Of a stretch of 64,000 nucleotides of DNA, positions 1-10,600 are shown one piece after another. The notes under the pieces were generated by a model, which had not been told where the DNA came from, searched no databases, and worked only from the letters and a program-made list of their open reading frames with translations. Each line of letters begins with the position of its first letter. The stretch's first letter is position 1. The DNA is from Chrysochromulina tobinii (lineage: Eukaryota; Haptophyta; Prymnesiales; Chrysochromulinaceae): contig JWZX01003409.1 of assembly GCA_001275005.1 (NCBI GenBank), forward strand, positions 1 through 64,000, read 5' to 3'. A program made the translations under genes and the position numbers.

Positions 1-111
1 GGCCACACCTCCGTCCATAGCGATAGAGGCCCTCGTGCTTGGGGGTCCGGAGGTTGTGCGCGTTGTGTTGAACAGCAGCAGCAGCAGCGGGCGGGCGCCC
101 GTCCGAGCCAC

Positions 112-633
112 ATGAGTGCCATGTACCTCATTTACCTCCTTGGCTCAGCTGCTGCGTTCTCGACAGCTCGAATGCCATCGCGTCCGCTCGCGTGTCCACG
201 CATATCAGTGAATGCACCTGCTATGAGCTATGACTATGAAGAATTTCGACCCGACCCTCCGTGGCAGCGTGACGGCATCTTGTTATTGGCTTATGTAGGC
301 GTCGAGACGCTACTGCGATCCGCAGCCACCGGATTCAAACCCAAGCTCGGCTTTGACTTGATGCAGCTCAATGCCGCCATGGGAGGCGCCTTCCTGATAG
401 CAATGGCGTGGGTGGCTGTAGCGTTGCTTACAGGTGTTGTTGGGAATCATCGATATGACCGTCAACGCGTGCTTTTGACATGGATGATTGCGGCTCCGCT
501 TGCTGCGGCCTTGCGTATCGTACTCTACGACGGGTTTCCATTCGTATCCGAGCTCTTTGTGCTTACTGACGCAGCCACATCACTCGCGCTGATGCTGGCC
601 TTGCGTGCTGCTGAAGAACAGGGTATCATTTAG
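112..633 (+). CDS. DUF3054-like membrane protein, probably plastid-targeted
   Basis: The 173-residue product starts at the first ATG and opens with a short hydrophobic stretch ending in Ala-Ala-Ala-Phe-Ser-Thr-Ala-Arg. This is the signal-peptide plus phenylalanine arrangement expected for bipartite targeting to a secondary plastid. After a basic, Ser/Pro-rich stretch come about four predicted membrane segments (roughly residues 54-65, 88-108, 121-137 and 148-165). The spacing, and the Asn-His-Arg-Tyr-Asp-Arg motif between segments, resemble the DUF3054 family of cyanobacteria and algae, whose function is unknown. Seen: the hydrophobic profile and N-terminus. Inferred: plastid location and family. 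No introns are evident. Confidence 0.6.
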   Translation: MSAMYLIYLLGSAAAFSTARMPSRPLACPRISVNAPAMSYDYEEFRPDPPWQRDGILLLAYVGVETLLRSAATGFKPKLGFDLMQLNAAMGGAFLIAMAWVAVALLTGVVGNHRYDRQRVLLTWMIAAPLAAALRIVLYDGFPFVSELFVLTDAATSLALMLALRAAEEQGII

Positions 634-849
634 TTTGATGAAAATCGCCCCTCAAGCAGTATAACCATTTAAAATAGAGCTCTATAGTTTCGCATCTACC
701 CACTTAACAAAGTCCATTTACGGGAAGTAGCGGCCGACGTGTACACGAGGTGGCCTCCACTCCCGCTGAAACACAGGGCCTCGAGAACCTCCACACGGAT
801 CTCGGTCTGGTTCTTCAACAGCGCTTTTCTGTTCTTCGTCGTGATCTCC

Positions 850-1320
850 TCAGCGTGCAGCGGAGCGAAAGGACAATGGCACGCAAAAGGCAAATGCGTC
901 GGAAATGCGCTTGAGCGCAAATTGCGGTAGGAAACGCCCAAAGATCTTGTACGCCATCATCGCAAAATAACGATGACGTCCTGCAACAGTTCCATACGCG
1001 ACCAGCATGCAGGCGTAGATGGGCGACACGGCAACAATACTCATGACCCGGTACGAATTGGGCCCGTGGATAAGCGAGCCTTCGATGCCAGTGGTCGCCT
1101 TGAGCGTCGGACGCACCACGGCGACTGACGAGGATCCTGTCACGCCGAACACGACAAAAGCGATCGCGGCCTCCTTGGGGCTCTCGCGCCAGCTCGGTCG
1201 TGGCTGAGTCGTCCACAGCCAGAATCTGTGCCAGGCTGTTGGTGGCGGTGGCGTAGAACTGGAGCACACACGCCGCGCGATCAGCAGGGTCGTCGGCGTT
1301 CGCAAGAGTCGGGCGAACAT
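850..1320 (-). CDS. DUF6787-like small membrane protein, probably mitochondrial
   Basis: The 156-residue product begins at the ATG at 1320 with an Arg/Ser-rich, acid-poor N-terminus (Met-Phe-Ala-Arg-Leu-Leu-Arg), typical of a mitochondrial presequence. The core has two hydrophobic segments, one ending in Thr-Gly-Ser-Ser-Ser-Val-Ala-Val-Val-Arg-Pro, the other running from Ser-Ile-Val-Ala-Val-Ser to Tyr-Gly-Thr-Val-Ala-Gly. It then has a basic tail with Lys-Ile-Phe-Gly-Arg-Phe-Leu-Pro. I recognise the pattern as similar to the uncharacterised DUF6787 family, from memory of the motif only. Its start lies close to the start of the makorin gene on the other strand, so the two probably share a divergent promoter. 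Confidence 0.5.
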   Translation of the reverse strand: MFARLLRTPTTLLIARRVCSSSTPPPPTAWHRFWLWTTQPRPSWRESPKEAAIAFVVFGVTGSSSVAVVRPTLKATTGIEGSLIHGPNSYRVMSIVAVSPIYACMLVAYGTVAGRHRYFAMMAYKIFGRFLPQFALKRISDAFAFCVPLSFRSAAR

Positions 1321-1371
1321 GAATTATTCTAGGTCCGCGGTCAGCACGAGAGGGTGCGTGCAAGGATAGGA

Positions 1372-2748
1372 ATGTTCTCACGCCAGTTTTCCCGCAACGC
1401 AGGGGCGCGAAGGTTCTATTTCCCCAAAGCCCAACCGCCCGCCACACAGCGCGTGAACATGTTCACAGCTCGAGTTGTCCACCGCGAAGCCCTGCCTCTC
1501 CGCGGGGCCATGTCGGATTTCCAAGAGGTGGTCGGCAAGACCCGCACCCCACGAGCTTCGCCGGCGCAAGCGTCACAGCCAGCACCCACTCGGCCACCAT
1601 GCCGCTTCTACCAGATCGGCCAATGCACCGCTGGCCGCAATTGTAAGTTCTCGCACGAGAGTACACCGAGCTCAGCACCAGCTGTGAAACTCTCCACGGT
1701 GTGCAAGTTCTGGTCACAAGGCAATTGTGCGCATGGGAACCGCTGCGCGTTCCGTCATGCACCCCAGCAACAGTCTGGACCGCCACCGCCACCGCGACCT
1801 CCACAGGCTTCAGGCGCCTCAGTCGTCCGGACGGCTGTGGCCATGAGCGGCCTGACTTTGACTTCGGCAGCGCAGCAAGTACGGCCGCATCTGCAGCAGG
1901 GGCCGTCGCCACCCGTGCATGCTGTGCCCATGACACCTGCTTGCACGCCCGTACAAATGGCCGGACAACGACCACCATTGCCGTTTGTATACGGGCCGCG
2001 ACTGCCGCCGCCGATGGCAGCAAATACTCCTCTCGGGATGCCCCGAGCGCCTCCTCCCGCGCTACCGCAGCCCACGCCGCCTGCGCCGCCTGCATCAGGT
2101 CCATGGGCCGCCACCGAGCCCAATATATCCAACTCGCTGCCGCCGACGCCGGCGGAGCTGGCGCACTCGGCGGACTTGGAGTGCGGCGTGTGCCTGGAGC
2201 CCGTACTTGCCAAACGAGGCCGGTTCGGGTTGCTCGAGGGGTGTGAACACGCCTTTTGCCTGCCGTGCCTCAAGGAGTGGCGCTCGACGCACGCTCTCCG
2301 GCCGGACGTTGCTCGATCTTGCCCCGAGTGCCGTGCCCCGTCGCATTTCGTGGTGCCCTCATTCGTTCATTTTGTGGCCGATCGCAAGGCGGCGCTCATC
2401 CACGTCTACTTGACAAGTCTCCGCTCGGTGCCGTGCCGCCACTTTGACTATGGGAACGGCACATGCCCGTTCGGCACGTCGTGCTTCTACGCGCACACCG
2501 ACCGGAGTGGCAGGCGCCTCGTCGTCGACCCGCGCAAGGCCTACGGCAAGGGGGGGGCGACGGTCTTGCACGATTACCGACTTTCCGACTTTCTCTTCCC
2601 GGATGAAGCACGCGGCACCGAGGCGGGGCGAGCGCTGCTCGACTCGATCCCGCTTGCGCCGCCGGCAGCCGCTGATGAGGCAGGCGAGGAGGCAGGCGAG
2701 GAGGCGCGCGCGGGTGCGAACGGTGCCGGCGATGGGAGCACCTTGTAG
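1372..2748 (+). CDS. MKRN: Makorin-type RING E3 ubiquitin ligase
   Basis: It has two CCCH zinc fingers near the N-terminus (Cys-Arg-Phe-Tyr-Gln-Ile-Gly-Gln-Cys... and Cys-Lys-Phe-Trp-Ser-Gln-Gly-Asn-Cys...). A long Pro/Ala-rich linker follows, then a C3HC4 RING (Cys-Gly-Val-Cys ... Cys-Glu-His-Ala-Phe-Cys-Leu-Pro-Cys ... Cys-Pro-Glu-Cys) and a last CCCH finger directly after the RING (Cys-Arg-His-Phe-Asp-Tyr-Gly...). The order C3H-C3H-RING-C3H defines makorins, RNA-binding ubiquitin ligases. The first ATG is at 1372, but the one at 1510 (Met-Ser-Asp-Phe) also keeps every domain and may be the true start. The characteristic makorin Cys-His motif between fingers and RING is not obvious; the linker is low-complexity Pro. 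It is convergent with the YTH gene. Confidence 0.9.
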   Translation: MFSRQFSRNAGARRFYFPKAQPPATQRVNMFTARVVHREALPLRGAMSDFQEVVGKTRTPRASPAQASQPAPTRPPCRFYQIGQCTAGRNCKFSHESTPSSAPAVKLSTVCKFWSQGNCAHGNRCAFRHAPQQQSGPPPPPRPPQASGASVVRTAVAMSGLTLTSAAQQVRPHLQQGPSPPVHAVPMTPACTPVQMAGQRPPLPFVYGPRLPPPMAANTPLGMPRAPPPALPQPTPPAPPASGPWAATEPNISNSLPPTPAELAHSADLECGVCLEPVLAKRGRFGLLEGCEHAFCLPCLKEWRSTHALRPDVARSCPECRAPSHFVVPSFVHFVADRKAALIHVYLTSLRSVPCRHFDYGNGTCPFGTSCFYAHTDRSGRRLVVDPRKAYGKGGATVLHDYRLSDFLFPDEARGTEAGRALLDSIPLAPPAAADEAGEEAGEEARAGANGAGDGSTL

Positions 2749-3050
2749 AGCGGACTACGCGGAGACAGAGCTCAACACTCATGTACTTTCATCTCTCATG
2801 AGACTCTGACCATGGACTATGACAGACTTCAGACTTGTGTGTTGACGCTCTCGGAGCCCGGCCCCGGGGCGCTGCCCATGGGCGGAATAAAACTGAGTTT
2901 CAAGTCGAGCGTGCATGCACACGCCCACCGTTTGTATTTAAAACGTATCGGGCGTCTCTCCGCTCAATAACTTACCGGACATGATTTGCACGTGCCGCAC
3001 AGGCTGCCGATATGATGCCACACATGAGAATCGGCGGGCTGGAGGCGAGA

Positions 3051-5484
3051 TCACTTGGCCCGGGCGCCAGCGCCCAGTAGCGGGAAGCCACCGGGTTGCA
3101 GCCCCACGTACCCGCCTGCGGGCGGGAATGCCTCGGCGCCAAAGCCCGGTGGCAGGAAGCCGTGCGGCGGCGGCTCCATGGGGTTGGGCTGCAACGCACC
3201 GTGCATGCTCACCATGCCGCCGAAAGAGTCCGGCAGCTGCGCCGCGCCGAGACCACTCTCCATTGGGGCGCCGCTGTCAAAGCCCATCGAGTGCGCACCG
3301 CCCATGCCCGCTGCGCCGCCAAAGCCCATGAGCGACGCGTCAAAGCCGCCAGGCAGACCGCCGGGCGGCGCGGGCGGAGCCATGCCAGGCAGGCCAGAGC
3401 AAGAGTACGGCCCGCCCATGCCGCCTTCGGCACTGCCGATTCCGGGCACGCCTCCGCTGGCCATCTGTGCGGCTATGCGCGCCTCCATCAGCTCCTGACG
3501 CTTGTCGTAGAAGGCGAAGTCGTCCAGGATGGAGGTGCGGCTTCGGTGCGTGTGGAAGATGTGCAGCATCTCGCGCCCTTGGTCCGGCAGGACCTCTTGC
3601 GTGTCGCGCGAGTTAGTCACTGGCTTGTTCTCATTGTTCGCGAGCACTATGTGTCGGAACTGGTTGTTCGGGATGTCCTTGACAAATGTCCACTTGATCC
3701 GGAAGGTGCCGTTCCACTTGTCCTGCCCCCACGAACCGAACCGTTGCGTGTAGTCGAGCGCCGACTCCATCTGGGCCATGCCGCTGAACTGGCCGCTTGC
3801 GTTCACTGAGAAGAAGAGAAAGATAGGTCCTTTGGCGCCCGTCTCGCGGTAGGCCGCGTCGAGGCGCCGGTTGCCCGTGTCCGTGCTGGCCCACACGCCG
3901 TATTTGATCGACTTGTGCACGTCGTCCTCAGAGTAGCTCTTGATGATGTAAAAGCGCGCAAACTTGGGGTTGGGGTCGAAGTGCACTGGATTGATCGTCT
4001 CTTTGAGGCGCATGATCTCGGGTGAGTGGTGGACCGCACCACCGCCTGCTTGGCTGCCGAAACCGAAGGTACCCGAGCGCAGCCCTCGCACGCCGTTGCG
4101 CGCGCGCTCGTGATCGCGTTCGTCGTCGCGCTGCCGCATGGGGCCGTCGAAGCCACCCATCATCATCGGGTCACCGCCACCGCCCTTGCCGTAGCCGCCG
4201 CCGCCCTTACCGTAGCCACCGCCGTAGCCGCCGCCCTTGCCGCCCTTGCCACCGCCGTAGCCGCGCCCTCTGCCAAAGCCGCGCCCGCCGCCGTCGCCGT
4301 AGCCGCCGCCGTAGCCGCCGCCGTAGCCGCCGCCGTAGCCGCCGCCGTAGCCGCCGCCGTAGCCCTCGCCGAAGCCGCCGTTGCCGCCGCCGTCGCGGAA
4401 GCCGCCACGCCCACCGCGCCCTCCATAGCCGCGTCCCTGGCCATGGCCCATGGGCGGCGCTGGCATCATCCCGTCAGCCATCCACCGGCCGTCCTCGCTC
4501 CCAAAGTCGCGCGAAGGGTCGCTGAAGCCGACGCCCCCAAACTGCTCTGCGAGGTCATCCTCGCCTCCGGGGCCGCCGTAGCCGCCCATCGGGCCGCCGT
4601 AACCGTACATGCCGCCGTCACCCATTGGGTACCTGCGCGAAGGCATCGTGGCGGTGCCGAGGCCGGTGAGCGCAGCGGGCGCACCAAGGGAGAGAGCGCG
4701 CGCGAGAGAGAGCGCATTGGCAGCGGCAGCGGCAGCAGCGGCGGCGGCAGCAGCGGCGGCAGCAGCGGCGGCAGCGGCGGCAGCAGCGACGACGAAAACC
4801 GCAGCAGCGAGCTGCTGCTGCCTGCTGCAAGCGCGCAGCATCGCAGGCAGGGGCGCTGGCATCTGCTACGGCTGCCAGCGTGCTATCTCCAGCAGGCGGC
4901 CAGCATCAGGCGGCGACTGCCGCAGTGGTCGGCGCAGCTGAGAGAGCAGCAGTAGCAGCAGCAGCCGAAGCGCCAGCCGCAGCTTCAGCAGCAGCCATAG
5001 CAGCGGCAGCAGCAGCAGCCGTAGCAGCAGCCACAGCCGCAGCAGCCGAAGCCGAAGCCGCAGTGGCAGCATCAGCATGCGCCGACGTGTGTTCGAATGC
5101 GCTGAGAGGGCGCGGCGGCGTTCGCGCACATTCCGTAGCGGGCGCCGTATATTTCCGGTCCGCCTGCGTAGCTCTCATGGCCTGCAGGCGGCGGGTAGTC
5201 TGGCGGTGGCGGTGCACCACCCGTGTCTGTCGGTGCCTGGCCATAGCTCAGCGATGCACCCGCAGCATTGAGCTCGCCGTCAGCTGCAAGGTGGCACACG
5301 CGAGCGCACGACGCGCGTCAGAATGGCAGGGGTTGTGCACACATTGCGCTGGGCTATGCGCTGCATCTTCAGCGCTGCCACGAGGATTTGACACAGGCAT
5401 CGCAACCGGTTCAGTCGCCAGCGTCGCACGCAGGTAGTCGGCAGGCAGCTCCGAGTGATGGGGCATACGCTCCTCGTCCCCCAT
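3051..5484 (-). CDS. YTH-domain m6A RNA reader (YTHDF-like), three exons inferred
   Basis: The YTH domain lies in the last exon, with the complete aromatic cage seen in YTHDF proteins: Trp in Lys-Tyr-Gly-Val-Trp, Trp in Phe-Gly-Ser-Trp, and Trp in Gln-Asp-Lys-Trp. It also has the family signatures Gly-Asn-Arg-Arg-Leu-Asp-Ala-Ala and Pro-Val-Thr-Asn-Ser-Arg-Asp-Thr-Gln-Glu-Val. The domain is preceded by Gly-Tyr-Gly-Gly repeats and an Arg/Gly-rich tract, and followed by a Gly/Met/Pro-rich tail; both look disordered and may drive condensation. I infer exons 5484-5343, 5283-5130 and 4632-3051. Phases match at both joins (1 and 2), giving about 625 residues starting Met-Gly-Asp-Glu-Glu-Arg. Without splicing, the last exon would start at 4646, or with a polyalanine run at 4862. 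YTH call: seen. Exon model: inferred. Confidence 0.85.
4633..5129 (-). other. Inferred intron 2 of the YTH gene, filled with GCN/CAG trinucleotide repeats (497 bp)
   Basis: The donor is GAAT|GTGCGC and the acceptor GCGCAG|GTACCC, joined in phase 2, giving ...Ala-Arg-Tyr-Gly-Met-Tyr-Pro-Met-Gly-Asp. The intron contains imperfect GCA/GCG/GCC runs at about 4718-4795 and CAG/GCA runs at about 4945-5085. These make long Ala- or Leu-rich reading frames on both strands that I take as artefacts of the repeat. If translated instead, the product would begin with some 27 alanines. Confidence 0.5.
5284..5342 (-). other. Inferred intron 1 of the YTH gene (59 bp)
   Basis: The donor is AAT|GTGTGC and the acceptor CTTGCAG|CTGAC, joined in phase 1. 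Splicing links a plausible acidic N-terminus to a Pro/Tyr/Gly-rich segment. Neither side is open across the junction without removing it. No boundary duplication is seen here. Confidence 0.55.
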
Positions 5485-5683
5485 CACGGTGTTCTCAATC
5501 GCACGGGACGAAAGGCTGTCAGGGCGACGACGCGGGAGCAAAGTCGATTCGGGGCCGCTTCGGCAAGAAACTTACAGTCGACTGTACGCCTTAGCTGCCC
5601 AGCACCGGATCGTTCCACTGCACGAACAAAGCGATTTCCCTCTATTTATCTTTCTCATCGCCCCTTTTCGCGCTCCACAAGCC

Positions 5684-7563
5684 ATGGCTGCTACCGCCTC
5701 GACGGTTCACCTGTCCGGCGTCGACGCTCTATGCTGCGCCCTGCTGGAGACGGCGGCGGCGGTCGGCAACGGCAGCGGCGCGCACGCGCAGGGCGCCGCC
5801 TCTGTCTCGCGCAGCTTGTTACACGCAGCGCACCGAGAGGTGGGCAAGCTGCGGGTGCTCGCCGCTGCGCTGCAATCGGAGATGGTGCTGCTCGAGAGCG
5901 ACGCCGAACGCGCACGGGTAGCGGTGAGCAGCAGCCGCTTGCCCGCGGACGACGAGCCCCGCTTCTCTCTCATGCGCGATCAGCTCGAGCTCGTGACGAG
6001 CGCCTACGTCATGCAGGGCGGCGCCCTCAGTCGGGCACGCTCGCGGTTGCGCTCCCTGCTCGGTACTGACGCCGCCGCGCTGGCGGCCGTGGAGGCGGAG
6101 TGGAGGGAGGCGGACGCGGCCATCGTGCGCGCGGCTGCACAGCTCGGCGAGCAGCAGCGCGCGCGTCTCGAGGCCGTCCGCATGCTCGAAAAGGACCTCC
6201 GCGCGGAGCGCACGCGCATGTGTGAGCTCAAGGAGCAGCTCGGGCACGCTCTTGCCTTTTCGCAGGTGCAAGCGGCTGAGCTTGCTGAAGCGGCCGCGCT
6301 CGTCGCCCGTTGGCGCGCGCACACGTCGCAAAGCGAGCTCCAGTCGCAGCAGCCGCCGCTACAACCGCTCGCTCCGCCGCCCGTGCCAATCCGGAAAGGG
6401 GCTCGTGATGAGGCCGGCCATCACGAGCTCAAGCGACAGCTCGCCGAGGCTGCCCAGGGCCACCGGATGCTGCGCGCCGCGCCGCCACCACCGCCGCCGC
6501 CGCCGCCGCTGCCGCCCACCGCAGCCACGGCACCCTCGGAACCGCCACAGCTGACGGCCGCCATCACGGGCGCGGAAGGCGCGGCGGCGCCCCGTGTGCG
6601 TGCCTCCTCTCGTAAGGCCAGCCGTGCAGCCTCGCGCCCCTCGTCGCCGCGTGAAGCACGGCGCTCCAACTCGCCCCGTGCCGCGCGGCGCTCCCACTCC
6701 CGCCCCGCCTCACCCGCCACCTCGCTCGCCATCTCGGCCGACGTCTCGACCCACGGCAACGGCCATCCCGGCAGCAGCAGCGGCCATGGCGGCGCCAGTG
6801 CGCGTGCGGGTACGATGGCGACGAGCGCCGACGGCGCGGAGGCCGCGGCGCTGCGCGTGCAGCTCCACGGGCTCAAGGCGGCGCTTCAACGGCTCCGAAG
6901 TGAAGCGCCGCCGCCGCAGACGCCGCCGCCAGCCGCGGACGCACCTCAGGCAAAGGCCCTCCTCAAGCAGCTGCGTGTGCGGGAGGCCGAGGCGACGCAG
7001 CTGAGCCAGCGGCTCCACCTGTCCGAGACGCAGCGGCAGTGTGCGGTCGCGCAGGCGCACAAGGCGGAACAGCGCGCGGCGGCGACTGAGGCGGCGCTCG
7101 GCCGGGTGAAGGGGGAACGCGAGGCGGTGCGTGCCGAAGTGGAGGCGCTCGAGGCGGCGCTCGCCAGAGCCGCTTTCGAAGGCTCAGCCGCGCGGAGTGA
7201 GGACAGCAGGGCGGCCAGCAGAGCGGCCAGTCCATCGCTCGCTCGCGTCACGAATCCGCCGCCCCCGACCGTCTTTGCGCCTCTCGATCCGTCCGGCGTG
7301 GCGGGGGCGGAGGCGACTGACGTGGCAGGAGTAGTGGCAGCAGCGGCGACGGCCACGTGCCTGGCCGAGGGTGTAAGCTCGCGTGCGCTCCGAGTCAGTG
7401 TCCAGGAGGCCCTCCAACGAGAGCGCCGCCAGCTTCGCGCCGCGCTCGAGCTCCAGCAAGCCTTGACTGCCGAGCAGGAGGAGCGCATTCGGATACTCGA
7501 GGCGTCGGCTGCGGCCGTGCGGGATGACAAGGCCAGGGGCGTGGGGCCCACTCACGTGAGCAT

Positions 7564-7614
<51 letters not shown>

Positions 7615-10600
7615 CAGCAGGAGCAGCAGCTCGGGCCATGCTGTGGCGGAGAGGGCGATGGCCACGGCGGCGGCCGAGGAGGCGACGTTGCCCGCGGCAA
7701 TGCCTAGTGCCGTGACAGTCCACGAGGATTCGCCCCATGCTGCTGCCGTCGATGCTGTCGTGGCCGCAGTTGAGGATGGCAAGGCCGGTGTGGCGGCATC
7801 AGGAGCATCAGGAGCATCAGGAGCATCAGGAGCAGTGCCCAGGGGGCTGACGGCGGCGGCACAGTCGCCGCTGCCTGTGCCGCCCGCTGTGAATTGCAAG
7901 AGCTCGCTGTCGATCCCGGTTCCGCTGCAGCTGACGCCGGACTCGCAGCCTTCACACTCGCCGGCGCCACCGATCTCGTCTCGGTCTCCCGCCTCGCTGC
8001 CGGAGGCGATGCCGGCTGCGGCTCTGCCGATGGCCCCTGCAGTCGAGACGGCAGAGGCTGCGGGGGCTGCGGCAGTGGAGGCAGCCGAGGCGAGGGCGGC
8101 TGCGGCGGTGGAGGCAGCCGAGGCGAGGGCGGTTGCGGCGGTGGAGGCAGCAGAGGCGAGGGCGGCTGCGGCAGTGGAGGCAGCCGAGGCGAGGGCGGCT
8201 GCGGCGGTGGAGGCAGCCGAGGCGAGGGTGGCTGCGGCGGTGGAGGCAGCAGAGGCGAGGGCCCGCGCGGAGATGGCTGCTGTGGAAGCAACAGCAGCAG
8301 CAGCCGCTGCTGCGCACGTTGCGGCTGCAGCCGCCGAGGAGCGGAGGGCGGCGGATTGCAAGCTGATCAGCATGCAATCCGCCGAGGAGCGAAGGGTAGC
8401 GGAGGCGACGGCTCGCGCTGAAGCAGAGGTGACGGCACGTGCTGAGGCGGAAGCGCGGGCGGCGGCGGCTGAGTTGGCATTGACAGCAGCCGATGAGCAG
8501 CTCCAGAGACGCGAGGTGCACGCGGTTGAGGAGGTGCACGCGGCGGCCGAGGCGGCGAGGGCGGCCGCTGCAGCGAGGGAGGCCGCGGAGGCAGCGGCAG
8601 CGGCGGCGGCGGCGGCGGCGGCGGAAGCAGCGGAGGCGAGAGCGGTGGCCGAAGCGCGCGCGGCGCGCGCAGAGGCAGCCTTGGACCAAGCAAGGGCAGA
8701 GGCCGCGGCCGAGGCAGCTGAGGCGAAGTTGCTTCGACGGCAGAGCCTTCGGCGGCACTCGATGGGCAGTGCGACGCGCACGGCCGACGGGCAGGCAGGT
8801 GCGCCAGGTGCGGCGGACGCGGTGGCGGACGCGGTGGCGGACGTGGTGGCGGGTGCGGAGGACGAGGCCTCGCTGGCAGCGGAGGCGGCGGCAGCTGCGA
8901 ACGCTGAGGCCGAGGCGGCGCTCGAGGCATTCCAGGCTCGATTGGCGTCTGTGCTGGCCATGCGCCGGAGCGGTGAGTACCATAGCAACGTCCTCGACGC
9001 CTACCGGCTGGCCAGCGCCGATCTCGACGAAGCTTCCTTCGCCGCCGTCTACCGTGCCCTGGTGCAGTTGTACGTGGGAGAGGCAAGCGCGGAGGACGAG
9101 GCGATGCTAGGCCTCGCGCCATGCGGCGGCACGAGCGCCGTCGCTGGCGCCAAGCGTGGCGCCGAGAGCGAGAGAGAAAGCTGTGGCGAGGGCGCTGGGA
9201 AGGCGGATGGCGTGGACGACTCGGCGGCGGCGGCGGCGGCGGAGGCGGCGCGTGAGGCGGCGCTGCGGCGCGGCGTCGCTGAGATGGCGACTATCCAAAT
9301 GGGTGAGCTCATGGACCTGCCTGTCGAGAAACGGCGCGCGCACCTGCTTCATCACATCGCCAGGCGCCGAAGCAGCCTGGGCGAGGGGGTCGGCGTCGTG
9401 ACATTGCATGCCCCGGCTCACAAGTCATCGCCAGACATTGCCAAGCGTGAGCTCGCACCATCGACGCCTCGCGCCCGCATGCCCGAGGCTACTGTGGCAT
9501 CAGGTGGAGCGTCGTCGACGGGTGGAGCGGCCGGAGGCTCCTCTGGGTCGGCACCAAACCGACGGGCCTCAACCTCGTCTGCGTCCACCGCGAGCATCTC
9601 GAGCCCCGCCGTGGCACATTCGCCACTCGTGGAAGCCACGGCCACGTCGCCGCTCGCCGCGGAAAGGAGGTCGCCGCAGGCCGCGGAAAGGAGGTCGCCG
9701 CTCGCCGCGGAAAGGAGGTCGCCGCTGGCCGCGGAAGCGATGTCGCCGCTGGGCGACGTCAAATCGCCCAAGGCGGCGCCAGAAACCCTATCGCCGGTGG
9801 CGGAGATGCTCACTCCGGCATGGCTGCGTCAGGCCGCGGCCATCCAAGCTGCTCAAATGGGCCCGCTGCCTTGCCAGCTGGCGGGCGTGTCGGAGGAGGT
9901 GGCGGAGGAGGTGGCGGAGGTGGCGGAGGTGGTGGAGGTGGTGGAGGTGGCGGAGGTGGCGGAGGTGGCGGAGATGGAGGCGGAGGAGGTGCAGGCGGAG
10001 GAGGTGGCGGAGGTGGAGGCGACGGAGATGGACGCAGTGCAGATGACGGCGGCGGAGAAGGACGTGGCGACGGCAGAGGCGCCGACGACGATGGCTTTCG
10101 CACCACAGGCACCGGCACCGGCCTTCGACAAGGTAGCCAAGGTGACGGCTCATGCGCTAGCTGTGGCTGAGGCACCCAGGGTAGTGGCGTCAGAGGAGCG
10201 GACTGATCGACTCGAAGCCATCGCCGCCGCGGATGCTGCCGAGGCCGAGGCGGCGCAGGTCATCGACACGGCGCTCGACGCGGAGCGCGCGTCGCGTGAG
10301 GGGGAGCATCAGGCGTCGCGTGAGGGGGAGCATCAGGCGTCGTTTGAGGGGGAGCATCAGGCGTCGCGTGAGGGGGAGCATCAGGCGTCGCTTGAGGGGG
10401 AGCATCAGGCCCAGCTCGCGGGCCTGTGTGCCGCGCAGCAGCAACGGCTGCTCGATCTCGAGGCGCAGCAGCTGGCTCTGGGCGTCGTGCTCGAGGCGGA
10501 GCGCGCGGAGCATGATCGGCAATGCGCGGCGATGGAGGGCGAGCTGATCGCCCTCGCCAGCGCGGAGGCGAGCCAGAGCTCGGCGCTCGAGACGGCGCGT

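Noticed and set aside
4026-4955. Plus-strand Ala-rich open frame opposite the YTH gene
   Set aside because: It is a by-product of the Gly-Tyr-Gly coding repeats and GCN tracts on the other strand and has no domain content.
7552-8988. Long minus-strand Ala/Ser-rich frame inside the giant coiled-coil gene
   Set aside because: It is the reverse reading of the 30-bp array and other GC-rich repeats. Several antisense frames of this size exist in the same gene (for example 12764-13972), all low complexity.
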